DNA of 64,000 nucleotides. It comes from Arachis hypogaea. Lineage: Eukaryota; Streptophyta; Magnoliopsida; Fabales; Fabaceae. A program made the position numbers and the translations under genes. Positions 22,507-35,455 of this stretch are shown here, piece after piece. How positions within the stretch are numbered: the first letter of the stretch is position 1; the number at the start of each line of letters is the position of its first letter. Location: assembly GCF_003086295.3 (NCBI RefSeq), contig NC_092055.1, positions 124,473,484 to 124,537,483 of the forward strand, in the 5' to 3' direction. The notes beneath the pieces were generated by a model, which was not told the DNA's origin, searched no databases, and saw nothing but the letters and a program-made list of their open reading frames with translations.

Positions 22507-23640
22507 ATGTCAAAGAAACAAAAATCTAGAGATGTTAATCGTCCTAAACTTCATGTTGTAAAATATTTCAGTCATTCTGATTATATAAGTTTATTAATTA
22601 AATTTTTTTATATTTCAAAATTATAATTATTATTCTTAGAAATTTAATTATAATTGTTGTTGTTAGAAGCTGAACTGAAAAATAGATATATGGCAGAATT
22701 ATTATTATTATTGATAGAAATTTAGGAATATATGTTTAAATAATAGTTAGAAATACGTATGTTTAAATGTAGTTAATTCTTGTTTAGAATTTTTTGTAAT
22801 AATTTTATAAATTATAATTAATTAGTTAATTGTTATAATTAATTTTAGAAATTTAGGAATATATATTTAAATAATAGTTAGAAATATGTATGTTTAAATG
22901 TAGTTAATGCTTGTTTAGAATTTTTTGTAATAATTTTAGAAATTATAATTTTATAAATTATAGTAATTTTTCGTAACAATAAATAAACTAAATCGGTATA
23001 TAATTTTTTTTGGAATAATGTTGATAACTTCGATTAATAATTAGGATTTGTAAAATATAATGTATTTGCTTTTTTGGTAATAATTATTTGTTTATTGTTA
23101 ACTTTTTAATTGACATAAATATGTTATTATAGTTGAGGTTTTAATATTATTACAATAGAATATTATTAGTTAGATAAAAATTGGAAGTATCTATTAGTTA
23201 TTATTATTTGTAGTAAGTTAGAAATAATCTCTAAGATTATTAATTAAATTTAGAAGTTAAAATATTATTACTTAATAAATTTGATTCAGTAAAATTATTT
23301 GTTTTAATTAGATTTAGTAAAATTATCTATGATAGTTGTGGAATTTTAATTAATATTTCTTGTTTAGTTAATTGTGAAATTTTTTCAATAATGTAGTTAA
23401 TTAATTGATAGGTTAACATAGTAATTACTAAATTTAGTAATTAACAAAAAGTTTAGCATGAGATTAATAAATTAGTTGCTATAGTTAGAAAATTATTATA
23501 TTTTAGTAGTAAATTAGTAATTGTTAATGATATGACCAATAATTTGTTATGTTTTTGACTTTTGTAGAGTTTATGGATGTTGACATGTGATCACTATGTC
23601 CCTTCGGATCGGTACAACGGCACTTCGTTTGCGAATGCAT
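22507..23640 (+). pseudogene. Plant mobile domain gene, left copy, gutted
   Basis: It begins MSKKQKSRDVNRPKLHVVK at 22507, as in the right copy (56158). About 950 bp of AT-rich DNA then precedes the second coding part at about 23573. Only the first residues (LTCDHYVPSDRY) are left there. They join directly to the tail that overlaps the Mutator-like fragment, because 480 bp present at 58366-58845 are missing. The remaining peptide lacks nearly the whole plant mobile domain. Confidence 0.7.
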
Positions 23641-24133
23641 TTGCCACGTCTATCACATTTGGAGCCATAGTGCCGTCACCTTGATCTTCATCTCCGATTG
23701 GAGTAACAACTTCGTAATTGCTTTCGAACTCCTCCTCACTGTCACTATTGTAATCTTCCCATACAATATTTCGGTCGGCCTCAGATTGTTCGAATTCAAT
23801 GTACAACTCGATGAACGAGATTTGAGCACGACTTTCAATATACGTTGAAAACATCTCTTGCATACTCGCTTCGTCCGTTATATATTTAGTTTGAAATTGA
23901 ACGAATTCACCAAATACTGGTATGTGATATCTATATAAAATACATGATATTTTTCTTGACATCTCAGAATCTATCTTCTCACAAATCACACCTTTGAGCT
24001 CTTCAAATGAGATTGTGAAAGGAATAACATCTAACGGATCTTCACAAATAAATTTTACTCCTTCAGATGTTTGTAATAAAATCTGACCAAAATAATACAC
24101 TTTTAAAAGAACTCTATCATCTATTTCTTTCAC
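23594..24133 (-). pseudogene. Mutator-like transposase N-terminal fragment, left copy
   Basis: This 179-codon minus-strand frame (MKEIDDRVLLKVYYFGQIL...) matches the right copy at 58822-59364. The N-terminal half is the domain that precedes the transposase in plant Mutator-like proteins. The second half is acidic (DYNSDSEEEFESNYE). The frame ends in unrelated residues (LYRSEGT) read from the antisense mobile-domain sequence. No zinc-binding, catalytic or SWIM part is present, so it is not a transposase. Confidence 0.7.
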
Positions 24134-25211
24134 TCACCTAAACAGAAACAGAAACTTTACTATCAATTTTTTTTCTTCATACCAAAGAAGAGAGATACGG
24201 GAGCATAAGAAAGAAGAAGAACAAACCGAAGAAGAAGAGGGATCTGATAAGTAGTTTACGCGTTACACACACACATATATTTATAAATCGGACCAGCGAT
24301 CATTAAAAAAAAATATAATAATCAATTCGAACCGTCCGATTTGATTTTCAAAAAATTTAAAAAAAAATTAATACATATAGAAGACGGATGGTCCGATTAG
24401 CTTCTTCTATCAAAATTCAAATCTTCCCTCCATGCAAAACGGATTCGTCCGATTTGTGAACAAAATTTTTCACCCAAAAAAATCAAATGGTCCAATTTCT
24501 TCATACCAAAACTCAGAAAAAGCTCTCCCACATATTTGCCTAGCACTTCCAAAATCCATAACAAAACATAACACATGCATAACTTCCATAACCAAAAAAA
24601 TGACCCACCAATTCACACTAAACTTAATTGAATAGATCGGTCCACATCAATTTTCAGAAGATTATGAAAATCTTCGCGGAGTTTATTACGAAAAAACGTG
24701 TTCATCACTTCACCCAATCATATAAAGCATATTGCAATGACATTTATTGAAAGATGAAAAATAAAGTCTGACAAATAAACTCAATAATCACTGAAGAATA
24801 AATCTCCTTAATCACAAATCAGGCAAATAATTCAACTTTATCGTTCTTCAAGCGTGATCAATAATCACTGAAAAATAAATCTCCTTAATCACAATCATAT
24901 ACCAAAATAGCTCAAGAATAAATCTCCTTAATCACAATCATATACCAAAATAGCTCAGAAAAACTTTGCCAAAATTTGAAATTTAAAAAATTTAAAGGAA
25001 ATAATTGATTAATCGAATATGAAGGTATCATAAAAGTAGAAATAACGTAATATTATTGTCACTTCGTAGCAATCATTTAATATTGTCTTGTTGAATCATT
25101 AGATACTTCTGTTTTTTTTTTCATTTATTAAAAAAAAATTAATGCAATTTCAGCCTGCACACCATCTTAAGTTTGCAACTATAAATGGCCACCCATCGAA
25201 TACAAAAACAT

Positions 25212-25212
<1 letters not shown>

Positions 25213-25243
<31 letters not shown>
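25213..25243. repeat. (AT)n microsatellite, short allele
   Basis: About 31 bases of TA repeat downstream of XLG copy 1. The homologous tract in the right block (60764-60818) is about 55 bases. Confidence 0.95.
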
Positions 25244-25246
<3 letters not shown>

Positions 25247-25467
25247 AAAATGAATTTGAACACTACACCTTGATCTGTGCTGGCATGTTTTAACACAACA
25301 TATACTCTAACAGATATCTAGTGTAGATTACAACTCAGTAGCCTGTAGAAGGAATGTGCTTCCACGTCACTGGCACTGCTCCCTTGTAAACATTTATATG
25401 TACACAGACAGAATGCAAGTCTTACATGAGTTGTGTATGGAGTATGGACTAACCACCATGAACTGAA

Positions 25468-28400
25468 CTAGCATTCATTGAAAGAGAATGAACTGTCCTC
25501 AGTGCTATACATAGAGTTATCACTTAAACTAAAGTTTAGTCGCTCTTGATTCCATTTTACAATCTCTAGCATATTTAAGTGCTGCATCAACTTAACTGCT
25601 ATGTGATGGGACGCTAGCTGAGCAAGAGAAGAGTTATTGTTAATGCTGTTTTTGTTGTTGCCGGAACATTGACGGCTAATTACAGGGTGAAAATCAGCGA
25701 ACCATTTGCACCGAGTTGGTGGAACTTGTTTTATTTTCTCCTCAAACTGATCTAGTTTGTTTAGTATCAGCAGGAAGTCCATTTTCTCAAAAGTTGGATG
25801 AGTAACAATGGTTTCAAAAAGCTTCCTGCTTGATAACATCTTGTTAGTGATGCAACCATTTCCTTCCGCAGAAAATTGATCGTAGTCACTCAAGGCAACA
25901 GAGAAGACGACCATGCCAACATCCTCTAACATCTCTAGCCACTTGCAATTTTCTCCTATTCCTCTTGCATGCGCTGTAATTAGTTGATACCTGTAAACCA
26001 AACAATGAATGAAAAGCACACTACAGATCAGAAAGCTTTCATATCCGCTCTGCACATGTCATTCTTTCCACTAAAAAACTTTTCATTTATGAGGGCATAT
26101 TTAAGTTCATAAAAGTAACATTTTTCAGATGTTTAAAGATAGTTTTCCAAACATATGAATGCATCATTCTTGGAAACATATGTCAACTTTTACACAATAA
26201 ACCTGACTGTTGCATTTTGATAGCATGCCTCTGTGATCTAAGCATCAATGAAGTAAAAGAAAAAACCGTTCACCAGATGTCATTTGACTATAAATACATT
26301 CATGTTGGTAGAAAGAACCTCCATTTTGTTTGATAAACATAACAACAGCAATAGCAGAGAACCAGAGCATAACACAATCACTTTCCGATGCATTTATGAT
26401 GGGGATAAACTTTTCATCAACTTCATAGACACCCTACTCCTACAGTAGGTACGCTGTATTATGCTAAAACATGATAACAGCAATAACAGAACATTTCTCA
26501 CATATCATAATTGGCAACTAGTTAGCCACAAAACTTTTGGCTTACCTAGCAAAAGAATCATGTAAACCGATGGTATCAACAGTTTCCTCAGGAGTTGATG
26601 TGGGAAATGAGAACTCCACACAAGCCAGTCCATTGGATGAAGTAACTCCTTCAGCATAGAGAGTATCTAAATCTGATGGCTCATAATCAGCCCTCAATAT
26701 CTCAACAACCTTAACAAAGATTTTACATGTCATAAACATTGTCCTTGGGCAGCACAAGATTCTCAAGCCACTCATCAAGCAATAATTTTCAAAAGAAAAG
26801 TAAAGAAATATATGCAATAATTATAATAAATAGATAGAAATATGGCACAAGAACTTCATAGACACTCCTGATGAAAAAATATTCGCTTAAAAGGAGAATA
26901 AGTTTATTGGTTTGGCATCATATAGATTATTTAGCTAGCATAACTAAAAGCATAAAAGAAAGGGGTTGACGACCAGCCAAATAATTGACCTAAGAAAGTA
27001 TAAAGCATATGCTAGGCTCATATAAACTCTCTATATGGAACTTAAATGCTTTCTATAGCACAACCGTCACTTCCCTTGATTAAGGTTCTCTATAATAGAA
27101 TGTTCTGAATGCAGTAACCAAAACCTTTGATTAGAATTAACCTAAGCAACAAGTAAAAATCATTATCCCTACCCTCCATCAGTTTGCTCATTTTTTATTT
27201 GCACAGGGTCCTAATTGATTAAAGATAAATCTGTTTGATATAATAGATAGAATTTCCTAAACTACCAGAATCAGACAAGATATTTATATATTCAAATAAA
27301 TAATAATTACTCTTTGGAACAAAATAAACATTACAAAAAGATTATGTTGTGAAAAGTTATTGACATTTTGAGATTTCTTATACCCAGAATTTTAACACTA
27401 TCATCCATAAGAAATTCTTGCCTAAGCACAAATTTACCAGCCTGGAGTTCTTAAAGAGTGCCTTAATTAGCTGTTCCCTTTCATACATATCATAGAGTTA
27501 AATATTTATTTATCCTACTCAATAGAGGACTCCAGTATCTAGTCACAAAATCCACCCATGTCTTTCTTAAAGTTCTCTCACCGCCACCAACTCAAAAGAC
27601 ATCCTGCTCTTAGCATTTTCATCCATAAGCAAGCAATTATATAAATATGTAAATGTCAGCCATACGATCATATGGAATCAAAGTGTCAAGAGCACATGTA
27701 CACGAAAAAAAAAACAAAAAAAAAAAACAAAAAAATGAGCTCATACCCGCTCTAAGAAATAACTAGCAACACTTGGTAGCATTTCTATTTCTCTTCTTCT
27801 TTTGTAGGTAGCCTTAATGGCTGCACTACTCCACATCTCCTCAATCAATGGTGCATATTCACGAGTAGTTGCAGGAAAGATGGCATCAAGTTTGCCCGAA
27901 GCCATAGTTCTCAGCAGCCAATCAGAGAAAGCTTTTAGCCTTGTGCCAATGGAATAGATCGTCTTGTTGTTTGAACTGTTGTTAACCACAATGGAATCAT
28001 CCAATCTTTAGTACAAATGGACAAGCAAAATTTGATATTTCTCTGCTTGATATACAGTATTTCCTTTTTACAATTCTAAATTTAATTTGAGCAGCATCCC
28101 ATAGTAGTAAAGTCCTATGTGTGTGTGTGTGTGACAATTTTCAATGTTCAGTCTACAGTTGTCACTTTGGATGGAACAAGGTAAGATATAACTATTTCAT
28201 TTTAGTACACACTAAAAGTTGTGACCCATAATGGCACTTGAAGACATTTTAGACACTAATAATACACACCAATTCTGCACATATACAAGCTTGCTGCAAA
28301 CCATTTTAATAGGGCTGAAGAAGGATTGAGTTGAAGCAAAACAGAAAGAATGTGAAGTTGAGATAATTGACAGAATTGAAGATTTTGTATATTGAATTGA

Positions 28401-30950
28401 ATATGGGTTTTCAGCATATGACCTAGAACATTATGATGAATTTATATACAATTAGAGGTTACACACTCCACACGCATATAGTCTTGCATAACTTAAGTAA
28501 CTACCAATTGCTCAAAACAGAATTGATAACAGATTGAAAACAGAATTATGGAATTGGTAAGCCTCAGTTGCTTGTCTGTGAAGGAAGTCTCTAAGCTTCA
28601 TTACATTTGGATGACCAACTAGATGGTGACCATTTGATGCATATTAAACCATGTCTATGGTGCTTTAGAAGGAAGAAAGCTAGGCCAAGTAGTCAATTTA
28701 GTAGAAGAAAAAGGAGAAATTGAACTCATACCTGTAGAATCAAGTACATCAGATTGTCTTTTCTTCATATTCCACAGACTTTCTTCCTCAAAACGCTCAC
28801 ACCTTCAAGTAGTAAACCAATATAAGAATATACGTTCGTTTGAATGGTCAACTTTATACTTTCACGTTCTTCTTTTGAGAAAGGGATGTCTTTGTAAAGT
28901 ATCTTGGCCTGCCATAACCATTTACAATTCTCTAACTATATTTATTTCTTAGCTTTTAGCAACAGATATCTTATTCGAGAAAGAATCAGTACAAAGTAGG
29001 AAACTGTTGCCCAATCAACTACACTACAACATATCACAAAAAGAATTATGACTAAGTTTGTATTTATGTTTAAACTTTAGACTACTACTCCCAAAAGCAT
29101 TTCACATGTCAGTTTTATAAGTTACATGAATTATCATTTTGTTGAGCACACTTACCACCCACATTTGTCCAACATAATCTTCCCAACTAGTAACTAACAA
29201 ATGAAAAATCACCTGCTTAAAAATAGCACTTGTTCCAGATCCACCATAGCCAACTAAGAGGAGCTTCTGAACTATTCCATGCTCAAGGTAATCAGGAACT
29301 CTTTTGCTAACTGGACTGGAGGTTCGTTCCCCACACAAAATTAAACATTTAGAAGGAACTGGCAGGGACAGTAAAGCACATACAAGCTTCGTTCCAGACT
29401 ATACAAGCAACAGAATACTGTGTTATAATGAAAGAAAACAAACAAAATAAGACAAATAGTCTTCACAAAACAAAAAATAAATAAAGAAATAAAGAAAAAA
29501 AAAGGAACATCACCTTTCCCCATATATTCCCTCTTATATTTTTCTGTCCCTCTTCTTGGTATGAACCATCCTCATTAACCCAAAAATGTGGGTTACCAGC
29601 GCATTGAACTCCTGCCAACTGCCAAACAACAACAATTTTGTTCAACAACGAACAAGTTATTAGGAGTTTAAGGCACATCCTTCTAAATTCCTTCAAAAAA
29701 TATTTTCCTTTCATATAATTATGGAATATAATTTTAACCTGCAACATTCGGAGCTCGACTTCTGTTATTTCCCTGCCATTGATGTAAACCTGCGTGTTCC
29801 CATTGCTAGCATCCGGCTTGATTGGACCCCCAACATTCAGATGGGGACTGATAATTCTGCAAGGCTTCTGTCCTTCCTGTGAAATTCACAGAAAACAATC
29901 ATGATCCACAACAAATCACAAGCAGTTAACCAATAATCAATGATACAAATGCATATAAAAAAACAGAACAAACATACCTCTCCCCAAAGACCAGATACTT
30001 TATCATACCAATAACTCCCCGGCTTAAGCTTCTTCGGAGGAGCAGCGCAGTTCTGCAACGTAACCAGTTCCTCAAACGAAAGTGGCCTCCCATTGACACA
30101 AATATACTCCGGAGGAAGTTGATTCACCTCACAAAACCTCTCAGCCTTCATTATCTGCCGAACCTCCAACTCATTAAGCAACCTCCTGAAAATCCTAGAG
30201 CACTTCCCTAAAACTCTCTCTTTTAGACTCATCAATTGGATACCCAATACAATCAACACACTTTCTTCCTTCAGGCATTGAACCCATAGCATCAAGCACG
30301 CAATTCCCACAATACTTTGCAGAACAAACCAGACACACCTCTTTCTCCGTGAACCTGCTACCCTTGAAACACCGGTAGCACAAACCTTTGTTTCCATTAG
30401 TCACAGGAGCCGGCTTAACCGGTTCACATTCATCGACCAAAGCTTCATTACGATTACCATCACCATCAGCATCATCATTATCTGAATCATTATTAACAGT
30501 GAAAGTAAGAATAGGTGCACGTTTAACATCACACGCATATTCACGTTCGTCGTTAAAATCTGCATTCTTTGCAGATGAATGACTAGACGATTCGAAATCC
30601 AAACTCAATAAGGAATCGGTGAACGCCCAATTTGAATAGTTGAAATCTGAACTCTCCTTCACGCCATGCAAGTTTCTCAACTCGTGCGATTGTTCCTCGC
30701 TGCTGAACTCGCCCGCGTCGTTGCTCCGACCGGCGCCGTCTTCGAAGGCGATCACAGAGGTCGTAGACACGGTGGTATTGCTGTCGCCGGAACCGACATT
30801 GCTGCTTCGGTTGAAAGCTCTCATGGAAGCAGGAGAAGACGCTGGTCCTGTGCCGTGCGGTTTGAGCTCCTTGTTGAATCTCGTGCTGCAGTTCGCCGGC
30901 GCCGGCATCGGATGCGCCATCGGAATAGACATGTCGACGCTTAGCGACAC
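25468..30950 (-). pseudogene. XLG: Extra-large G protein (XLG), copy 1, frame-damaged
   Basis: XLG proteins are plant-specific large G-alpha subunits that bind G-beta-gamma and act in immunity and development at the plasma membrane and nucleus. Eight exons are visible: 30950-29978, 29876-29739, 29618-29514, 29398-29213, 28908-28732, 27975-27747, 26709-26546 and 25990-25468. Exon 1 has the Cys-rich block ([19 protein letters not shown]). Exon 4 has the P-loop GYGGSGTSAIFKQ, and exon 8 has LILNKLD (G4). The first clear ATG is 30932. Damage: one extra A/T in the run at 30210-30213, one base missing in exon 5 near 28800 (after LLLEG), 7 bp missing at the start of exon 6, and a short in-frame-restored deletion near the C terminus. 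It is probably a pseudogene. Assembly errors could explain the single-base changes. Confidence 0.88.
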
Positions 30951-31025
30951 ATCCCGGGGAATATCGAGCCAAGATTGATGAACGTAACGGAACCGTCAAC
31001 ATGGAAAATAAAAAATGGAAGCTCT

Positions 31026-31985
31026 TCAAGCACATCTAAGGTTCGAACCAAAACCACAAATTAACATTTCAAAATAAAGGGAAAAAGTGAGTTTTCTTTC
31101 TTTCTTTCTTGCTTTCTTTATTTCTAAACCAAAAAAAAAAAGGTCGCCTAGGAGTTTGGAATCTGATGTAAACAAAGAAAAAGAACACCGACTGTAGTAA
31201 GAAGAAAGGTGATGAGTGAAAGTGAGAATGAGATTTACTAGCAATTGTTCCCCTAAGCCACGGCTTGATGGTGAAGCCAAATGCGACTCACCCCTCTGTG
31301 TGTTGTCCTCCGTAACAGGTAAATTGGTGAGTTGGTGAGTTTGGGTTATGGGTCTCTTTGTTCGTTCGTTTTTGGGCCATGGGGATAGTCTAAAAAAAGG
31401 TGTTGGGTTGGGTAGGAGGATAATTGATGAAGTCACCGTCGTGTTTCGTGGATTAAGCAGAACCGCCAGCATCATCGCCGTTCTCTGCAGGGGCTCTTCT
31501 TCTCCCTCCTACATGGATACACACCAGAACTTTCTGTGTCGGAGGAGACCATACCCGATGACTTGGAGCATCATCGAAAGACCCATCTTTTGTCATGTTC
31601 AACGTTGACATTTCCGGCCTCGCGGCGCAAATGATGAGAACAGTCAGCAAATGCGGAGCAGATTTGGTGGCAATGGAAACTAAATCAGAGCTGCTCCTTC
31701 TTCTGCGTTGTGAAGACTGACAGAAGCGCGGTGAGCGAGAGGAGCAAATGGAGTTGCCAATTGAAGGAAGAGCGAGCAGTCATTGGAGCGCATCAGAAGA
31801 GGCAAGGGGAAACTGATTATCTGGGTTGGGATGAGTTTGTTGGGGATGGGTCTTTTTGTCCGGGTCGGGTTCTTCTTTGAGTTGTGATCCGGTTCAGTTG
31901 GGCTTCTCTAATTGGGTTGTACAATTAATGCTTATTGTGTTTAGGGATGGAAATAGGGCAGGTCTTATGGTCTGTCATGTACTCA
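31026..31985. promoter_or_regulatory. Upstream region of XLG copy 1, otherwise unannotated
   Basis: About 960 bp without a recognised gene. The first 150 bp are CT-rich, like a plant leader on the minus strand. The part from 31430 to 31830 is GC-richer and exon-like but has no frame I can assign. Promoter activity is inferred only from position. Confidence 0.3.
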
Positions 31986-31989
31986 TTTG

Positions 31990-32864
31990 GCCTAAGCTTG
32001 GTCTACAGCTTGTTATAGTTAATTTGTAAATAGATTGTACATAATAATAGTCAATTTGCAAATAGATTGTATGTATAAGTAATGACTTATCAACAAAATA
32101 ATATCATACTTTAATTAAATTTTGCATATTCATACTTACAGAAGGTGAATATCATACTCTAAATCCTTACATTTAGCCATGAACATTTTACTCTCAGTCA
32201 TTATAGTGAGTCAGCATGCTTGAGATCGAAATTAACTTCATATAATTCAAATTCTACATTTCAAATGGCACTCAAATTTATGCTATATGAACTTTTATCC
32301 AAGGAGGAGATATTATTGGTTTGCTCTCTTTATATAAAAAATGTTAATAATTTCAAATTCTTAATCATTGTCACCACCACAAAAAAATATGTAAACAATT
32401 TCAATGTCCATCCATATTGATTACCAAACGAGCTTTTAGAGAACATGATCAACAGGGAAGAATAAGTAATCCTAGCAAAGAATCATTGTTCAATATAGAT
32501 ATTCTACTTTCATCTCTCAACAAAAAATACTCCATTTTATGCAATTCCAATGAGTCTATAGAGAAGTAATCTCCACATCTGCACTGATAAAACAGTTCCA
32601 ATGCTTCTCCGTCATCTTCAGCCATCATATCCTCTAAGCTTAAATCTTCTGCAACATCAATAGCTTAGACATCACGCCTTGAACTTCGAAGCTCATTATC
32701 ATAAAATAAACAAGAGCTTGAATCGCCAAGAACTTCACACGCCTTTTGTACTTTGAGAAATCTATCTCCACTAGTTTGATTGCTGCCGGATGCATCAGAA
32801 GATTTCAATAGCTTATCAGGATGCAAACTGAGTATGGCGGAGCGGTAACTAACACGAATTTCTT
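31990..32864 (-). pseudogene. DPH4-like J-domain gene, copy 1, 5'-truncated
   Basis: The copy is homologous to 50040-50880 with about 5% difference by eye in the downstream part. The 3' zinc-finger half and the middle of the J domain, including the codons after HPD, are present. The match ends at about 32864, where AT-rich DNA replaces the first part of the J domain and the start codon. The stop between J domain and zinc finger is TAA here (about 32665) and TAG in copy 2. It is certainly non-functional. Confidence 0.8.
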
Positions 32865-34020
32865 ATTATTTATGTAATTAAATTACTTTTCAATATTTTT
32901 GCTTCTATATTAAATTACTTTTAAATTCTTTAAAAAAAATACAATTTAAAACCATATAAAAGAGCCGTTATCGTTCTCATAATTTATCAACTATAATATT
33001 AGTTTCCAAAGACAATTAAAAATAACCTAATTATCTATTATGTAATGAATGACTACAATCGGTTACAAACAAATAATATAACCCGTCACAACACAAATAA
33101 TATAAATTTTAAATACAATTAAAACTAATATAATTGTTTATTATGTAATAATATAATAAATGACTACAACGATTATAAATAACATAAAACAATATAAATA
33201 TTTATATACCTAAATGTATACTTCTAATTCTAGAATATTCATTCACATTAATAGTATAACTATTTTAAAAAGTTAAACTTTTGATATATTAAAAAATCGT
33301 TTGAGATTTATTCTCAAATATTTAAATTTTTCTATTTTTTTACATCATATTTTTATCCAAAATGGTATAATTTAGGTTCATTTTTGTACTATAACTTAAA
33401 TTTTTTCTTCATTTTCTTTCTCCTTCTCATGACATTTATTTTTTTTAGGTTACTCAATCAGATTTATATTCTTTTACTCTTTATTTTTATATAGGTATGC
33501 CTTCAATGTTAATATTATTTCTTGTTATCAGATATAAATTTAGCACTAAATTTTATTTCATTGCTTTCACCTACATCTGCATTCATTCACGGCACTACTA
33601 GACTACACTTAAGCTGTAACATAGTAAAATTAAGGATTTGATCAAAGGCTGAGAGAGTACCTTATCATCCTCATAAACCACAGTAGAAAAAATTTTCTTA
33701 TTGATGATCTTGTCAAATCTGTCCATCGCAAAATAAAAGATAAGAATTTAACCACTTAAAAATTAAACCTCAAGCACAAAAATAAATTGATACAACGATA
33801 TAATAACCTAAAATAATAGCATAATGATATACAAGTCCCAAGAAAGGAAAAGAATAAAGAGAACAACAAATTAAATCAATTAGTTTTAAATACAAATACA
33901 ATTCATCTGAAACTATTACAAATTAAACCAATTAATTTTATATACAAATACAATTAGCATCAATACATTAAAACAGCAAAATTCTAGTATAAAAAATTAA
34001 TTAAGAATAACTAAAAAAAA
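32865..34020. other. AT-rich stretch without recognised genes
   Basis: Low-complexity A/T-rich DNA. I see no coding, RNA or repeat boundary that I can support. Confidence 0.6.
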
Positions 34021-34026
34021 TCTCAC

Positions 34027-34500
34027 CTACAGTAGAAGAAAAAAGTCAGAAACAATCAGGGACGATTTTTCAACTTGGAGTCGTTGCCGTATTGCACCAT
34101 TATAGATCATACCGCCGGCGAAAAAGAGCGGAGCTTCGACGGAGAAAGAGCTTCGAAGAGGACTAGAGCAGAGCCTGCAGAATAGCCAACACGATGACGA
34201 TGGAAGAAGCAGAGCCAAATGAGGCACGAGGCTGAGGCTGAGGCAAAGACAGGCGAGTCACGGCCAGGATGACACAGTCGGAGGAGGCACATGCACGGAG
34301 GAAGCAGAGGCGAGCAAACATTGACGGCGTTTGAACAAGGCAGAGGAGCCGGCGAAGAGAGTGACGGGTGATGATCGGCAGCAACCGTGCTATGAGTGAG
34401 AGAGGTGAGAGTGAGTGTATGAGTAAAGCTCTGTGAGTTGCGGTGAGTGAGTCGAAGCTCTGAGCATCCGAGTGTGACTTAAGGTTGGAAATGATTTAGG
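34027..34500. other. GC-rich, exon-like island of unknown nature
   Basis: The stretch is purine/GC-rich with short open frames on the minus strand. It is followed to 34735 by GGTTC/CCGGTT-type sequence like the ends of the other non-autonomous repeats. It is probably another member of that repeat type. No homology to a known protein is evident. Confidence 0.35.
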
Positions 34501-34739
34501 GGTGCCATTGAATTAGGTTTCATTTATTCATACTAAAATGGCAGTCGCATTGGGGGATTTATAAAAAAAAACCAAAAAATTTTTTTGATCTGGTTTGGGT
34601 TTTAAAAATGGCCTCACCAGTTTTTCATGAAACCCAAATGGTTCAAATTGGTTCTTACCGGTTCTGATCGATTTTATGCAAGATGGTTGGATGAGAGATT
34701 TTTCGGTCCAATTTTATAATTATGATTTAAAATAATTAT

Positions 34740-35455
34740 TGTCTTTGTTCTCCTTGTTATTAGCTTGGACGAGTATTGTTGATACTACTACTACTACTTT
34801 CGATTCGCCCGCATGCTCGTCTTTGGGTGGGCTCGAGAGTACTGCTACTGCTACAAAGTTCCATCCACCCGCGTCCTTTCACTGCCAGGGGGAGATGTAC
34901 TTCTTCGGGTGAGCTCGATGGTAGTTTATTTTATTGTCTTTATTCTTGTTCATAGCTTGGATGAGTATTGCTAATACCACTACTACTACCCAGCTCAGTC
35001 GGCGTGCTCTCACTGCTAGAGGGAGATGCACGTCTTTGGATGGAGCTCGAGGGTAGTTTATTTTGGTGTCTCTGTTCTTCTTATTCTTAGCTTGGAGGAG
35101 TGTTGTTGATACTACCAAGTTCGAAGGAGATGCACGTCTTCGGGTGAGCTCGAGACTAGTTCATTTTATTATCTCTGTTCTTCTTGGTCCTAGCTTGGAC
35201 AAGTATTGCTGATACTAAGTTCGATCCACCCGCGTGCTCTCACTCCCAGGGGGAGATGCATGTCTTCGGCTGGGTTCAAGGGTAGCTCATTTGATTATCT
35301 CTGTTCTTCTTGTTCTTAACTTGGACAAGTATTGCTGATACTACCAAGTTCGAGGGAGATGCACGTCTTCGGGTGGACTCGAAGGTAGTTCATTTTATTG
35401 TCTTTGTTCTTCTTGTTCTTAGCTTGGACGAGTGTTGCTGATTTTTTAATCGTGT
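34740..35455. repeat. Composite minisatellite array 1
   Basis: About five imperfect units of 105-150 bp. Each has the core GAGATGCACGTCTTCGGGTG, then GGCTCGAGGGTAGTTCATTT, a T/C-rich part (GTCTCTGTTCTTCTTG), CTTGGACGAGTGTTGCTGA and a short TAC run. Long units carry an extra segment (CCACCCGCGTGCTCTCACTG) and short units omit it. I cannot relate it to a known repeat. Confidence 0.85.

Larger units (their letters stand above)
22266..24700. mobile_element. Mutator-like composite region with repeated CGGA(C/T)GGTCC motifs
   Basis: The motif CGGACGGTCCAATTT (22266-22280) recurs in variants near both sides of the composite, for example ACGGATGGTCCGATT near 24384 and AACCGTCCGATTTG near 24327, in both orientations. 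This is the subterminal-repeat pattern of a Mutator-like element. I could not fix terminal inverted repeats or a target duplication. Confidence 0.45.
21208..28432. repeat. Duplicated block A, left copy
   Basis: This block matches 54873-64000 throughout in the same orientation. It contains the GC-rich core of a repeat, the plant-mobile-domain/Mutator composite, AT-rich DNA and XLG exons 6-8. The right copy reaches the window edge, so the true end is unknown; 28432 is only the point matched by base 64000. In XLG introns I count about 1.3% difference by eye. The left copy lacks the 57141-58152 and 60237-60629 insertions and has a 480-bp deletion in the composite gene. Confidence 0.9.

Noticed and set aside
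22285..22626. A 113-codon frame with a hydrophobic tail (twin at 55936-56277)
   Set aside because: Only its last third, from MSKKQKSRD, belongs to the mobile-domain gene. The upstream part is transposon leader sequence.
28790..28810. A tiny intron explaining the frame change in XLG exon 5
   Set aside because: A single missing base accounts for the frame change, and the flanking residues are contiguous with the family pattern, leaving no space for an intron.
31026..31475. A 149-codon minus-strand frame upstream of XLG
   Set aside because: It does not join in frame to exon 1 and shows no domain. It is more likely leader or promoter sequence.
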